A DNA stretch of 64,000 bases from Flavobacterium kayseriense. Its GTDB lineage: Bacteria > Bacteroidota > Bacteroidia > Flavobacteriales > Flavobacteriaceae. The stretch lies in assembly GCF_014305095.1 (NCBI RefSeq), contig NZ_JACRUI010000005.1, positions 1 to 64,000 of the forward strand, given 5' to 3'. The position numbers and the translations under genes were made by a program. Under the pieces are notes generated by a model. The model saw nothing but the letters and a program-made list of their open reading frames with translations. It was not told where the DNA came from and made no database searches. Shown here in pieces: positions 55,118-64,000 of this stretch (position 1 is its first letter; every line of letters starts with the position of its first letter).

Positions 55118-55510
55118 ATGAGCGGAGAAAAGAATTTAGAAATACTTTTAAAAAAAATGAAACCTAAATTAAATGCAGGAGAATTTGTTTTTTGTGAAGT
55201 AAAAAATTTAGAAGAAATAAGTTTAAAAAACATTTTAATGTCTTTTAGAGAAGAGGAAAGCATAACGATCATAATCGAAAAGAAAATTGCTGATGATTTA
55301 GATTTACGCTATTCTTTTGTTGCTTCATGGATTACATTGACAATACATTCAGCTCTAGAGGCTGTGGGGCTGACTGCCGCTTTTTCAAAAGCATTAAGTG
55401 ATAAAAATATTAGTTGTAATGTGGTCGCTGCATTTTATCACGATCATATATTTGTCGATACAAAAGATGCTGCACAAGCAATGGAAATTCTTCATCAATT
55501 TTCAGCCTAA
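55118..55510 (+). CDS. ACT-domain protein (ACT_3/DUF2241 type)
   Basis: A 130-residue small protein. ATG 55118 is preferred over TTG 55109. ACT-fold motifs: GEFVFCEV, FVASWITLTIHSALEAVGLTAAFSKAL and CNVVAAFYHDHIFV, the last being typical of this family. ACT domains often sense amino acids; this one stands alone with no catalytic domain and no adjacent amino-acid gene. Convergent with the acyl-CoA dehydrogenase gene. Function unknown. Confidence 0.8.
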   Translation: MSGEKNLEILLKKMKPKLNAGEFVFCEVKNLEEISLKNILMSFREEESITIIIEKKIADDLDLRYSFVASWITLTIHSALEAVGLTAAFSKALSDKNISCNVVAAFYHDHIFVDTKDAAQAMEILHQFSA

Positions 55511-55651
55511 TTCAAACATAAAAAGCAGCAGAATTCGCGAAACAAGAAGATCCGTATAAACTGGCTGTTAAAAGTAAACAATATAGTAGATTACTATAAA
55601 GTACTGCAGCCAGCCCATTATCTCTACATAAATAAGGGCTGCACCTAGCAA

Positions 55652-57910
55652 TTAGCTTTGCACTAAAGCTCCCAAGCATGAATTTGGGATTGCAAATGCA
55701 TCTACTAAGGCAACTGCATCTGGTCGAATATCCCAACACAATTGATTAACCATTTTACGAATAGCTTTAGTTTTTACCGCTTCCATGTAGTTATCTTCTA
55801 AATACCAACCTTTATTTTTTTCTAACTGAGACAGTGCAAACAACTGACACAATTGGTTCAAAATTGCCTTACAATCCGCATCCTCAACTGTACTAATGGC
55901 AATTTGAAACTGCTCTAAAACCACTCGGTCTAAGTGAGCTCCAGCCAAATCAATCATTTGGTGTTGCACCACATTAAAGGCATCATACCCATCCATACCG
56001 TTATCAATTAGTTTTTTGATACGTCGCGCCGCCGAAGCTACAATTGTTTGCTCGCGATGCTGAAAAGCTTGTAAATGAAACTGACTATCCAATAAATGCG
56101 CCTCATCAGTATTTCGAATTGTAATAGGATTTTTTTCGGTGATTGCGGTTTTAGCATTTTCATACACATAATTAATCACACCCAAAGAACCCATTTCGCT
56201 AAACGATTTTCTAAACTCAGACAAACGACTCTTGGCTACTAGCTGCATTAACACCGTATTATCACCTTCAAAAGTGGTATAAATCTCTGTATCATTTTTT
56301 AAAGCACCAATTCTGTTTTCTGATAAATAGCCCTTCCCTCCGATCGCTTCTCTGCACTCTTGCAAAGTTGCAGTGGTATTCCAAGTAGAATACGATTTTA
56401 AACCAGCTGCAAGAGCCTCGATTTCTTGCATATCACTCTCTGACCTTTTTGTAAATCGATCCGTTAGGTACTGCAAGGCAAAATGAATTGCATAAGTCTT
56501 CGCAAGCGGAATTAACAGTCTACGTTGGTGCATGCGGTAATTTAAGATTGGTACTTCTGAGCCGCCTTCGGGTCCAAATTGTCGGCGTTGATCACTGTAC
56601 TTAATGGCAATGGTTAGTCCTGTTTTGGCCGCAGCCATAGCGGAACGCGGAATCCCAATACGACCTCCAACTAGGGTTCCTAACATCGTAAAAAAACGTC
56701 GGTTATCACTTGGGATAGGACTCGTAAATTCACCCTTTTCATTTACAGCAGCAAATCGATCTAACATGTTTTCATGAGGAATGCTCACATTATCAAATGA
56801 AATCGTACCATTATCAACACCATTTAATCCCATTTTATGCCCACAGTCACCGATAGTGATGCCCTCTAAAACTGTTCCTTGCGTATCACGTAAAGGAACA
56901 ATAAAAGCATTTACACCATAATCATGTCCATCAATAATAAGTTTTGCAAAGACGGTCGCCATTTGTCCGTGTACGGCAGCATTACCAATGTATTCTTTCT
57001 GAGCTTTGGGATGTGGCGTTTGTATGGTAAAAGAGCGATTGGTATGATTATAAGTTGCCGTAGTTTCAAGCCCTTTTACATTAGAACCGTGATGCGTCTC
57101 CGTCATAGCGAAACAACCTGGCAATTTTAAAGTTCCAATATCCCTCAAATATTTAACGTAATGTTTCTCTGTACCTAAAGAATGAATGCTCATTCCCCAT
57201 AGTCCAAATTGTACTCCAAATTTTATTACCAAACTCAAGTCATGGTAACTAAGTGTTTCCATTATGGCAAAATAGTTCAAAATATTATTGCCTCCGCCAT
57301 ACTCTGTAGGGTAAGCCATGCTGCCAAAGTCTTCTTTTGCTAGAATTTTACACCATTGCATTACTTGCTCACGATAGTCCTCCGTGTTTGTGATAATTTG
57401 AAGTTGGAACTCAGGACGAGAAATTACCTCTTTTACCTTATTGATTATGGGCGCTTGGGCTCCATCTAAAATAGCAGTTATTTTAGCAACATCAAAATTA
57501 GTGTGTGCAGCATGCGTAACCGTTTTTGGATCTATTTTAGTTTTAAAGTGACTAATTGCCTCCGCACTTGTAATTCCTAAACTACTTTCTAACAATGTAA
57601 ATGATTCTTCCGCATTTTTCACATCACTATCGTCCTCCGAAAGTGCAAGTGAAATAGCGTAAATTGATTTTAAAGAAGGATTTTTTGATGTGATTTGATC
57701 AATACTATTTTTCCATTCTGAAATGGTGGTGCGAGATGGCGGATTGGCAACATCGATCTTTGAAAGAAGCAATTCTTTCTGTGCTTGAGTTAACCATTCT
57801 TGATCATCTATAAAATTTTTAAGAGTAATAAACTCTAATGGAGTTAATAAGTCATCTGACCAAACGAGGTAGAAAAGTGGTATGAAAGCTTGTATTTGAG
57901 TAGTTGGCAT
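55652..57910 (-). CDS. Acyl-CoA dehydrogenase/oxidase family flavoprotein (large form)
   Basis: A 752-residue flavoprotein. The N-terminal 150-residue extension precedes the core: FGVQFGLWGMSIHSLG, FAMTETHHGSNVKGLETTATY, GNAAVHGQMATVFAKL, then IGIPRSAMAAAKTGL and, near the C-terminus, ECREAIGGKGYLSENRIG with TTFEGDNTVLMQLVAKS. The layout matches acyl-CoA oxidase-type enzymes rather than the ~380-residue dehydrogenases. Single gene, no partner beta-oxidation genes nearby; substrate unknown. The 57911-58261 gap to the next gene shows nothing recognised. Confidence 0.85.
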   Translation of the reverse strand: MPTTQIQAFIPLFYLVWSDDLLTPLEFITLKNFIDDQEWLTQAQKELLLSKIDVANPPSRTTISEWKNSIDQITSKNPSLKSIYAISLALSEDDSDVKNAEESFTLLESSLGITSAEAISHFKTKIDPKTVTHAAHTNFDVAKITAILDGAQAPIINKVKEVISRPEFQLQIITNTEDYREQVMQWCKILAKEDFGSMAYPTEYGGGNNILNYFAIMETLSYHDLSLVIKFGVQFGLWGMSIHSLGTEKHYVKYLRDIGTLKLPGCFAMTETHHGSNVKGLETTATYNHTNRSFTIQTPHPKAQKEYIGNAAVHGQMATVFAKLIIDGHDYGVNAFIVPLRDTQGTVLEGITIGDCGHKMGLNGVDNGTISFDNVSIPHENMLDRFAAVNEKGEFTSPIPSDNRRFFTMLGTLVGGRIGIPRSAMAAAKTGLTIAIKYSDQRRQFGPEGGSEVPILNYRMHQRRLLIPLAKTYAIHFALQYLTDRFTKRSESDMQEIEALAAGLKSYSTWNTTATLQECREAIGGKGYLSENRIGALKNDTEIYTTFEGDNTVLMQLVAKSRLSEFRKSFSEMGSLGVINYVYENAKTAITEKNPITIRNTDEAHLLDSQFHLQAFQHREQTIVASAARRIKKLIDNGMDGYDAFNVVQHQMIDLAGAHLDRVVLEQFQIAISTVEDADCKAILNQLCQLFALSQLEKNKGWYLEDNYMEAVKTKAIRKMVNQLCWDIRPDAVALVDAFAIPNSCLGALVQS

Positions 57911-58261
57911 ACTAGAATTTATTTATAATGAAAAGGAAAGATACCAAAAGTACTTCCAAACTCTTGTTAAGGTTCTTATAATTTTAACGACCTCAATCAT
58001 GAATTACCATTAGTATTCTATTTTGACAACTACTTAAAAAACCAAGTTAAAAAATTTATGATTGCCTTAGCGTTAATAGTACACCATTTCTATAGTATTT
58101 AAAATAAGAATGTAGTTAAGTAAAGCGTGTAATATAGCGTAGAGCTCAGTAAATGTAGATACAAAGGACAGAAATAACTTATTTAATACATTATAGCTTA
58201 ACAGTTAGTTTATGCTTTACTACTTTTGTATTTACTTGTTCAAACATCAAGTTGTAGCTCA

Positions 58262-59059
58262 ATGAAAAAAAACTCCAGAATAACATCAATACTAAAGGCT
58301 ACTAGCCTTGACTTTTCGGTTACTGGTATAGCTTCTTTTAATCTTTCTTCACTAGATGTATCGCCCAATTTAGAACTAGCTGTACCGACTAATATACGAT
58401 TAGGACATGTGGTTGAAAAAATTGTTGCGGAGTTAATTAGAAGTTCTAGTAATTACAATCTACTTTATGAAAATATTCAAATCATAGATGACAAAAAAAC
58501 CATTGGAGAGATTGATTTTATCATCGAGGAACATATCAGCAAGCAAGTAATTCATTTAGAGTTAGCCTATAAATTTTATCTGTTTGACCCAACTATTTCA
58601 GTAAAACCAATAAATAACTGGATTGGTCCTAATAGAAATGACTCTTTAATAGAAAAGTTAGATAAGTTAAAGACAACGCAGCTTCCGCTCCTTTACCACG
58701 AGCGAACAAAATCTACTTTGAACAAGGTAGATATTGACAAAATATCCCAAGCACTTTGTTTGTTAGTATCTTTGTACGTCCCTTTTGAATACAATGAACA
58801 AATCAATACCGATTATCAAAAAGGAATAAAAGGCTACTACCTCAACTTAGAGAGATTCATTGCTAACCACCAAGCACACATCACCTATTATTTACCTGCT
58901 AAAAAGGAATGGGGAATAGAGCCAGCCGATAATGACACTTGGCATGAATTTGATAGTATTGAAAAAAATGTTTTGCAACACATGCAGGAAAAACAAGCAC
59001 CATTGTGTTGGCAAAATAACAATGGTAGAACTTCACAATTTTTTATAGTGTGGTGGTAA
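58262..59059 (+). CDS. DUF1853 family protein
   Basis: A 265-residue soluble protein with motifs of DUF1853: LGHVVEKIVAELI, IGEIDFII, HLELAYKFYLFDP, NWIGPNRNDSL and a C-terminal cluster of aromatic residues. ATG 58262 is used because upstream residues from TTG 58226 are not typical. The IGEIDFI and HLELAYKFYL segments resemble the acidic core of a restriction-endonuclease-like fold, which is a tentative reading. It is an isolated gene with no recognised neighbour relation. Confidence 0.75.
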   Translation: MKKNSRITSILKATSLDFSVTGIASFNLSSLDVSPNLELAVPTNIRLGHVVEKIVAELIRSSSNYNLLYENIQIIDDKKTIGEIDFIIEEHISKQVIHLELAYKFYLFDPTISVKPINNWIGPNRNDSLIEKLDKLKTTQLPLLYHERTKSTLNKVDIDKISQALCLLVSLYVPFEYNEQINTDYQKGIKGYYLNLERFIANHQAHITYYLPAKKEWGIEPADNDTWHEFDSIEKNVLQHMQEKQAPLCWQNNNGRTSQFFIVWW

Positions 59060-59147
59060 AACTACTATCGACAATCATTTCCATTACTTCAGATAAAAAA
59101 GAGTATAGCAAGCTCAAGATCACTACTTTTACATAAAAATACTTTAT

Positions 59148-59984
59148 ATGAAAACCATTGTACTTCCAGACGAACTTCCAATCGAAAAACTGCAGTTTGT
59201 ACAGGTGTATGATTATCACACGAAGCAAGAAATAACTAAGCAGCAAATCATTTTAAATCAAAATACTTTTAGTTTCCTTACCGAAGGAACCAAGGAGGTT
59301 TTCTTTGACAGCTCGGCACTATCTATTGACAATTCCTCTTTTTTATTGATGAAAGCTGGACATTGTTTAATGACTGAAAAACTCTCAGCTATTCATAATT
59401 ATAGAAGTATTCTCCTGTTTTTTTCGAACGAAATAATATTGAAAATCATGAGAAAAGCATCTATGAAAATGATAAAAGCACAGGTAAGTCAATCCGTATA
59501 TGCTTTTCAATACGATGCTTTTATTCAACGATTTGTTGCTAGTTTATTAGATATATCAAAATTATCTCAAAGTGCTCAAGCGAAATTGTTAGAAGTAAAG
59601 CTCGAAGAGATCCTTTTATATTTGACCGAAATGAATGGATTCGATTTCCTTAACTCTCTATTATCGAATGGAAACAATAATAAACAAAAACTAATTTATA
59701 CCGTAGAGAGTAATGTGTTTAGTAAATTAACTATTCCAGAATTAGCCTTTTTATGTAATATGAGTATTTCGACTTTTAAAAGAGAATTTGAAAAATGCTA
59801 CTCTGACTCTCCAATGAAATGGTTTCAAAACAAGCGTCTTGAGCATGCGCATTATCTAATTCATCAGGAACAAAAAAATGCTTCAGAAATTTATCTTGAT
59901 ATAGGATACGAAAACCTTTCGAGCTTTATCCAAGCATACAAAATCAAATACGGTATTACCCCGGGACAAGATAGCAAAAATTGA
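59148..59984 (+). CDS. AraC-family transcriptional regulator
   Basis: A 278-residue regulator with an N-terminal cupin-like ligand-binding region (1-170) and a C-terminal AraC domain with both helix-turn-helix units: LAFLCNMSISTFKREFEKCYS, then ASEIYLDIGYENLSSFIQAYKIKYGITP. It is 86 bp upstream of a secreted YbhB-like gene on the same strand and probably controls it; the effector is not known. Confidence 0.88.
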   Translation: MKTIVLPDELPIEKLQFVQVYDYHTKQEITKQQIILNQNTFSFLTEGTKEVFFDSSALSIDNSSFLLMKAGHCLMTEKLSAIHNYRSILLFFSNEIILKIMRKASMKMIKAQVSQSVYAFQYDAFIQRFVASLLDISKLSQSAQAKLLEVKLEEILLYLTEMNGFDFLNSLLSNGNNNKQKLIYTVESNVFSKLTIPELAFLCNMSISTFKREFEKCYSDSPMKWFQNKRLEHAHYLIHQEQKNASEIYLDIGYENLSSFIQAYKIKYGITPGQDSKN

Positions 59985-60070
59985 ACTTATAGCGATAGTT
60001 TTTGAACAGCTTCAGCAGGTTTTAGAGTACAGACTAAAGTAATTTTGTTAAACAATTTAAAAACAACAAA

Positions 60071-60619
60071 ATGAAAAAAGTAAACTTTATTACAGCAATT
60101 GTATTGTTATGTACTACTACAATATTCGCACAAAAAACATTCACTTTATCCAGCAAAAATCTGGGAGGTCAAGCTACTAAATTAGAGGAATTTAATGGTT
60201 TTGGTTGTTCTGGAGAAAATTCCTCACCTCAATTAAGCTGGTCAAATGCACCCGAAGGCACGAAGAGCTTCGCTATCACGATGTACGATCCAGATGCACC
60301 TACAGGAAGTGGTTTCTGGCACTGGGTTGTTTTTGATATTCCAGCAAATGTGAGCGAACTAGTAAAAAATGCTGGAAACGTCTCGCTAAACTTAGCGCCC
60401 AAAGGAGCTGTTCAAAGTATAACTGACTACGGAATAAAAGGTTTTGGAGGTCCTTGCCCGCCAGAAGGACATGGATATCACGAATATATTATTACTGTTT
60501 TTGCTTTAAAAACAGATAAATTGGGATTAAACGATAGCATCAATCCAGCGATTGTAGGTTTTAATTTGTGGAATCAAACTTTAGCTAAAGCGAGCATTGT
60601 AATGTATTACAAGAGATAA
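60071..60619 (+). CDS. YbhB/YbcL (PEBP) family secreted protein
   Basis: A 182-residue protein with a signal peptide (MKKVNFITAIVLLCTTTIFAQ) and the phosphatidylethanolamine-binding protein fold: CSGENSSPQLSWSNAPEGTKSF, MYDPDAPTGSGFWHWVVFDIP, GFGGPCPPEGHGYHEYI. The DPDAP and GPCPP residues of the ligand pocket are intact. Its biochemical role is unknown. Terminated by a strong hairpin. The gene upstream encodes an AraC-type regulator. Confidence 0.88.
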   Translation: MKKVNFITAIVLLCTTTIFAQKTFTLSSKNLGGQATKLEEFNGFGCSGENSSPQLSWSNAPEGTKSFAITMYDPDAPTGSGFWHWVVFDIPANVSELVKNAGNVSLNLAPKGAVQSITDYGIKGFGGPCPPEGHGYHEYIITVFALKTDKLGLNDSINPAIVGFNLWNQTLAKASIVMYYKR

Positions 60620-60639
60620 ATAGAATATTGTTGTATCAT

Positions 60640-60679
60640 AAAAAAGCGGATTGAAAAAGTATTTTCAATCCGCTTTTTT
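60640..60679 (+). terminator. Terminator between the YbhB-like gene and the small minus-strand gene
   Basis: A perfect 18-bp stem AAAAAAGCGGATTGAAAA with its complement, 4-base loop and T run. It lies 20 bp past the YbhB-like stop and serves both convergent genes. Confidence 0.88.
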
Positions 60680-60732
60680 ATGTATTGTCACAAACTAATT
60701 ATTTGTAATTAATGTAGTCTGTGAAATTTTAG

Positions 60733-61014
60733 CTAAACTATTTTTAAAATTCTGTTTATTGGAATACCAACACCTTTTTTAAGCACAACACTTTCATCTG
60801 TCAATGCCCAAACTGTAGTTTCTACTACTTTATGAGATAGATCGTCTTCAAAAAATATTTTTATTTTAGAATGTTCTAAATTCCCAAGCGACAAGGCACG
60901 CTCTAGTTCATTTTCTCTTTGATTAATTGCAGCTTCATCTTCCAATACTTCATGATGTGGAAATCGTAAAGTTTCAATTGCTTCTTTTTCTATGGTTTCG
61001 AAATTTATAGTCAT
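60733..61014 (-). CDS. Conserved hypothetical protein, 93 aa
   Basis: A small soluble acidic protein (FPHHEVLEDEAAINQRENELERAL, then FFEDDLSHKVVETTVWALTD and a basic VLKKGVGIPINRILKIV tail). No domain was recognised with certainty; small proteins of this shape occur across Flavobacteriia. Convergent with the YbhB-like gene and preceded by a long gap (61015-61340) that contains the promoter of the histidine kinase and nothing else recognised. Confidence 0.65.
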   Translation of the reverse strand: MTINFETIEKEAIETLRFPHHEVLEDEAAINQRENELERALSLGNLEHSKIKIFFEDDLSHKVVETTVWALTDESVVLKKGVGIPINRILKIV

Positions 61015-61294
61015 GGTACGTAAATTTAAATTAATGTTATAGTATTCTCACTAGGAATCTTGCGTTAATAAACCAAGCTAGTCTACCAAATATACATTGA
61101 TTTATCAAAAAGTAGAATCCTTTTATTATTACTTTAACAGATGCCTACTATCATTAAGAATATAAGTTTTGAAACTATTTTTTGAAGAATCAAAAAAATA
61201 ATGTGCTGGTTCTAAATTAAAAAAAGAGGCAAGCTATTTATCAACTATCTAAAGCAATGTTATTTAACCCATCTCAACTATAGAATATTTGTTG

Positions 61295-61301
61295 TACTTT
61301 G
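61295..61301 (+). promoter_or_regulatory. Candidate -7 element of the hybrid kinase gene
   Basis: TACTTTG, one base short of the full TAnnTTTG pattern. It overlaps the TTG at 61299 that could open the reading frame, which argues for the later ATG 61341 as the true start. Confidence 0.3.
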
Positions 61302-61340
61302 CATCGTTCAAATCTACAGCACATATTATTATTTTACTTT

Positions 61341-63104
61341 ATGGATAGTAAGCAGCCCAAATTAACTCTTCAAAGTATTTCTAAGTTTAATAGGATTGAT
61401 AACTTTAGTTTCAATTTGTTTACTTTACAGTTTGTACTTACAATGGTATTTCTTTTTGCTTTTAAAGTGAATTATGCTGCATTTGGAACAATACCAATTA
61501 TTCTACTTTTTATTTACTTTTCATTTTCGAGGAGATTTCGCTTTCGACAAAAGTCAATTTTATCAATTGCAGCAATTACTATATATTACACTTTAACTTT
61601 TATACTGTACGGAAAATCATTTAATTTCATCTTAATTAATTACTTGACTCCAATTACCCTTCTCATAATGATGCGGTACAATAGATTAATACTATATTTC
61701 ACTTTAATAATCTTTGCAACAGTGTCTTTGACCATTTATTTAGACTTTTTTGGCTTTGATTATGGTAATAGAAATAATTTTGAAAAAGATATTTACAATC
61801 CACTTTTCTATTTTGTCTTCTTGATGATCTCGGCTTATTTAATTATATTGTTAATGGCCAGAACAAAAGCTGCTACTGCAATTATCAAAGATCTTAAATT
61901 TAAAAATAGTGAACTAGAGAAGTCTAAAATAGCACTAAAGAAATTACAATTTAATAAGGAATCTTTCTTTGCGATCATGAGCCACGAAATCAGAACACCG
62001 CTCAACGCAATTAAAGGAATTAGTGATATATTGAAAAGTGATAAATTAAATGAGGAACACTATAAACTATTAGAATTAATGGATTACTCTTCTAACCATT
62101 TATTAGCCTTAGTGAATAACATACTTGATTTCACCAAATTAAACGATGGAGCATTTACGTTGCAACCATCAGAATTTAACTTAAATCAATCTATAGAATC
62201 TATTTTTAAAATGAATGAAACGAAAGCTAAAGACAAAGGATTAGATTTTGTTTTAGATATTGCAGACAACATACCAATCACTCTTTATGGCGATAAAAAC
62301 CGAATAGATCAAATAATATTAAATCTACTAAATAACGCTCTTGAATACACCGACAGTGGATTTGTAAAATTATGCGTAAAAGGAGAATTTAGCACCGAGC
62401 CAAGTAAGGATTTTGTAGTACAGTTTACAGTTGCCGATAGCGGGAAGGGTATTGAAAAAGCGTTGCGTAAAAAACTGTTTGTAAAATACAGTACTTCTAG
62501 CGCAACAAAAAACAGCATGGGTCTTGGCTTGACTATTTCGAAAGGATTAATTGAATTAATGAACGGAACTATCAATTACAAATCTAAAGTCAATAAAGGG
62601 ACTAATTTCACTGTTACCATCCCGTTGCCCCTACAGGAAGAAAATGTAAATAGTCAAGAAAACATTGAAATTACGACTAATTTAAGGAACTTAAAGATCT
62701 TGTTAGCCGACGATAACAAAATTAACTTACTAATTTTAGAAAAACAATTAATCAGAAGTTTAAATAATAGCAGTATAGCTATTGCATATAATGGACTAGA
62801 AGCAGTAAATCTTATTAAAGCAAACGATTACGATGTAGTCTTAATGGATATTGTAATGCCAGTTATGGATGGAATTTCGGCGTCACTTATAATTAGAAAT
62901 CTAGAGGATGAACTAAAGCGAAATATTCCAATAATTGCTTTAACAGCAAACGTCGGGGAAAATGAATTTAGGAGATGTTTAGATGCTGGTATGAATAAAG
63001 TACTTACAAAGCCATTCGAAATAAACTCTTTAATTAAAGTGATTACAAAAGAAATAGAGGGATATAGGTTGAAAAACACTAAAAAAAAAGAATATACACT
63101 CTAA
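61341..63104 (+). CDS. Hybrid sensor histidine kinase/response regulator
   Basis: A 587-residue membrane kinase. ATG 61341 is chosen over TTG 61299. Six or so hydrophobic helices occupy residues 20-185; a coiled segment links to HisKA (FFAIMSHEIRTPLNAIKGI, phosphorylated His near 216), HATPase (NLLNNALEYTDSG, DSGKGIEKAL, MGLGLTISKGLIELMNG), and a C-terminal REC domain (KILLADDNKINLL, VVLMDIVMPVMDG with the phospho-Asp, ALTANVG, KPFE). The fused REC domain has no output domain, so it passes phosphate to unknown partners. Signal unknown; no sensory PAS is seen. Confidence 0.92.
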   Translation: MDSKQPKLTLQSISKFNRIDNFSFNLFTLQFVLTMVFLFAFKVNYAAFGTIPIILLFIYFSFSRRFRFRQKSILSIAAITIYYTLTFILYGKSFNFILINYLTPITLLIMMRYNRLILYFTLIIFATVSLTIYLDFFGFDYGNRNNFEKDIYNPLFYFVFLMISAYLIILLMARTKAATAIIKDLKFKNSELEKSKIALKKLQFNKESFFAIMSHEIRTPLNAIKGISDILKSDKLNEEHYKLLELMDYSSNHLLALVNNILDFTKLNDGAFTLQPSEFNLNQSIESIFKMNETKAKDKGLDFVLDIADNIPITLYGDKNRIDQIILNLLNNALEYTDSGFVKLCVKGEFSTEPSKDFVVQFTVADSGKGIEKALRKKLFVKYSTSSATKNSMGLGLTISKGLIELMNGTINYKSKVNKGTNFTVTIPLPLQEENVNSQENIEITTNLRNLKILLADDNKINLLILEKQLIRSLNNSSIAIAYNGLEAVNLIKANDYDVVLMDIVMPVMDGISASLIIRNLEDELKRNIPIIALTANVGENEFRRCLDAGMNKVLTKPFEINSLIKVITKEIEGYRLKNTKKKEYTL

Positions 63105-63229
63105 TTAATTCCTTTTAAAACTGTAAAAACTTTGTGTGCTTACCTCAACTACATTACTCATAAACAATTTAGTACCTTATTCGCAATAAATAGTATTGTT
63201 CATTTTTTTACAATAAATGTTTTAGGCAT

Positions 63230-63260
63230 AAAAAAACCAGCCATCACGACTGGTTTTTTT
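63230..63260. terminator. Bidirectional terminator between the kinase and the last gene
   Basis: Stem AAAAAAACCAG / CTGGTTTTTTT with a 9-base loop. It lies 16 bp beyond the end of the minus-strand gene and 125 bp past the kinase. Confidence 0.85.
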
Positions 63261-63275
63261 AAACAAATATACCTA

Positions 63276-63995
63276 TTATAAGTTCGTAAATAGGCTAGAG
63301 TCAAACGTACTTTTAACCACTACATTCTTTGGTCCGACATTTTCGTTTGGTCTATCATAAGATAATAAAATATTACCTTGCTTTTGATAATTATTCCATG
63401 GTTTCAAAAACTTAGGCTCTGCATCATTAAAATTTTGATAGTACGCCCACTGTTGCACTAAATGATCTTCTTGACCTACATAAACCCAATATTTATTTTC
63501 TGGAGTAACACCAACTCCCTCGAAGGTAAGTTGTAAAACATCAGCAACTTTACCACTTGGTAGGGTATCTGTTTTAACATAAGAAAGCGTAACTCCTGGA
63601 TCTTGCAATTTCCAAGGCATTACTAACCAATAAGCATCATTGATCCACCAATTTTTTCCCTTTTCTAATAAGGCGTTAGCTTTATTTTCATCCGTTACTA
63701 AAACGCCATTTTCGAACACCTTTCCTTTTAAAGTATTAATGTTCACAAGTATTACTTGATTAGCTGCTGGATTCTCCACTCTAACATCACCTGTCCATTT
63801 ATCCCACGCAAGTTTTCTATTAACAAAGTCCCATTGTATGAAACGAGTTGCATTGTAGTTCTCTTGACCACCCATAGCTAACAATATGTCTTTAACAATT
63901 GCATTAGCCTTTTTATCTTGTGCTTGTATAGTACCTAATGATACAGTAAAAACTACTGTTGCCGCTGCAATAACTGCTTTGATTCTATTTTTCAT
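63276..63995 (-). CDS. Secreted protein with DUF6503-like domain
   Basis: A 239-residue protein with a signal peptide (MKNRIKAVIAAATVVFTVSLGTIQAQ). The mature part has alternating strands (RFIQWDFVNRKLAWDKWTGDVRVE, NKYWVYVGQEDHLVQQWAYY, GNILLSYDRP) resembling LolA/outer-membrane-sorting folds. The domain name DUF6503 is from memory and uncertain. No neighbour gives a clue. Its start is only five bases from the window's right edge, so upstream regulatory sequence is not visible. Confidence 0.6.
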   Translation of the reverse strand: MKNRIKAVIAAATVVFTVSLGTIQAQDKKANAIVKDILLAMGGQENYNATRFIQWDFVNRKLAWDKWTGDVRVENPAANQVILVNINTLKGKVFENGVLVTDENKANALLEKGKNWWINDAYWLVMPWKLQDPGVTLSYVKTDTLPSGKVADVLQLTFEGVGVTPENKYWVYVGQEDHLVQQWAYYQNFNDAEPKFLKPWNNYQKQGNILLSYDRPNENVGPKNVVVKSTFDSSLFTNL

Positions 63996-64000
63996 GTTTT

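Overview
The window looks like a chromosome segment from a Flavobacterium-like member of the Bacteroidota. The DNA is AT-rich. It encodes type IX secretion (T9SS) cargo and a PorP/SprF partner, has -7 promoter elements of the TAnnTTTG type and short leader-less gene starts, and carries a bacillithiol-linked YtxJ protein and the Bacteroidota-style arginine gene set. No rRNA, tRNA, CRISPR array, phage or transposase was seen.

Layout. 1-4.2 kb: the end of a repetitive type B T9SS adhesin, then a PorP/SprF protein and a PD40/OmpA cell-envelope protein. 4.3-6.5 kb: a gene-poor, possibly decayed stretch. 6.6-8.1 kb: two near-identical CAP-domain lipoproteins. 8.3-11.85 kb (minus): pyrR-pyrB-STAS-like-rnz-pdxH. 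12-16.9 kb: a 57-aa membrane lipoprotein, a YbiT-like ABC-F protein, a sugar MFS transporter and a lipoprotein. 17-28.6 kb: a leader peptide candidate followed by a long arginine/proline run (GNAT, argG, lipoprotein, argC, argD, proA, proB, argF, argB, argE-like, argH), with inverted repeats at several junctions. 28.7-30.9 kb: two DUF2157-like membrane proteins. 31-35.3 kb (minus): sbcD-sbcC. 35.5-40.9 kb (minus): an ergothioneine-type operon (egtB, DUF427, disulfide oxidoreductase, BCCT transporter, egtD). 41.4-44.6 kb: ytxJ and clpB. 53.2-64 kb: Crp-type regulator, hydrolase, ACT protein, acyl-CoA dehydrogenase/oxidase, DUF1853, AraC regulator with a YbhB-like protein, hybrid histidine kinase and a secreted protein.

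The most striking region is 44.9-53.2 kb. Seven plus-strand genes without relatives elsewhere in the window are split into five units by five related repeats. The repeats have a stem-forming core and end in AACGTT-type boxes. The first bases of a unit are the reverse complement of the first bases of the repeat that closes the same unit: 10/10, 10/10 and 9/9 in three units, and imperfectly in a fourth. That is the geometry of integron gene cassettes with attC sites. No integrase gene is present in the window, so this is either an integrase-less cassette cluster or a divergent cassette system. The cargo includes an unusual two-gene unit (a DUF6414-like protein and a Clp-type AAA+ ATPase) and a 1087-aa secreted T9SS protein.

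The ergothioneine-type operon beside a bacillithiol protein suggests two low-molecular-weight thiol systems. No dedicated C-S lyase is visible.
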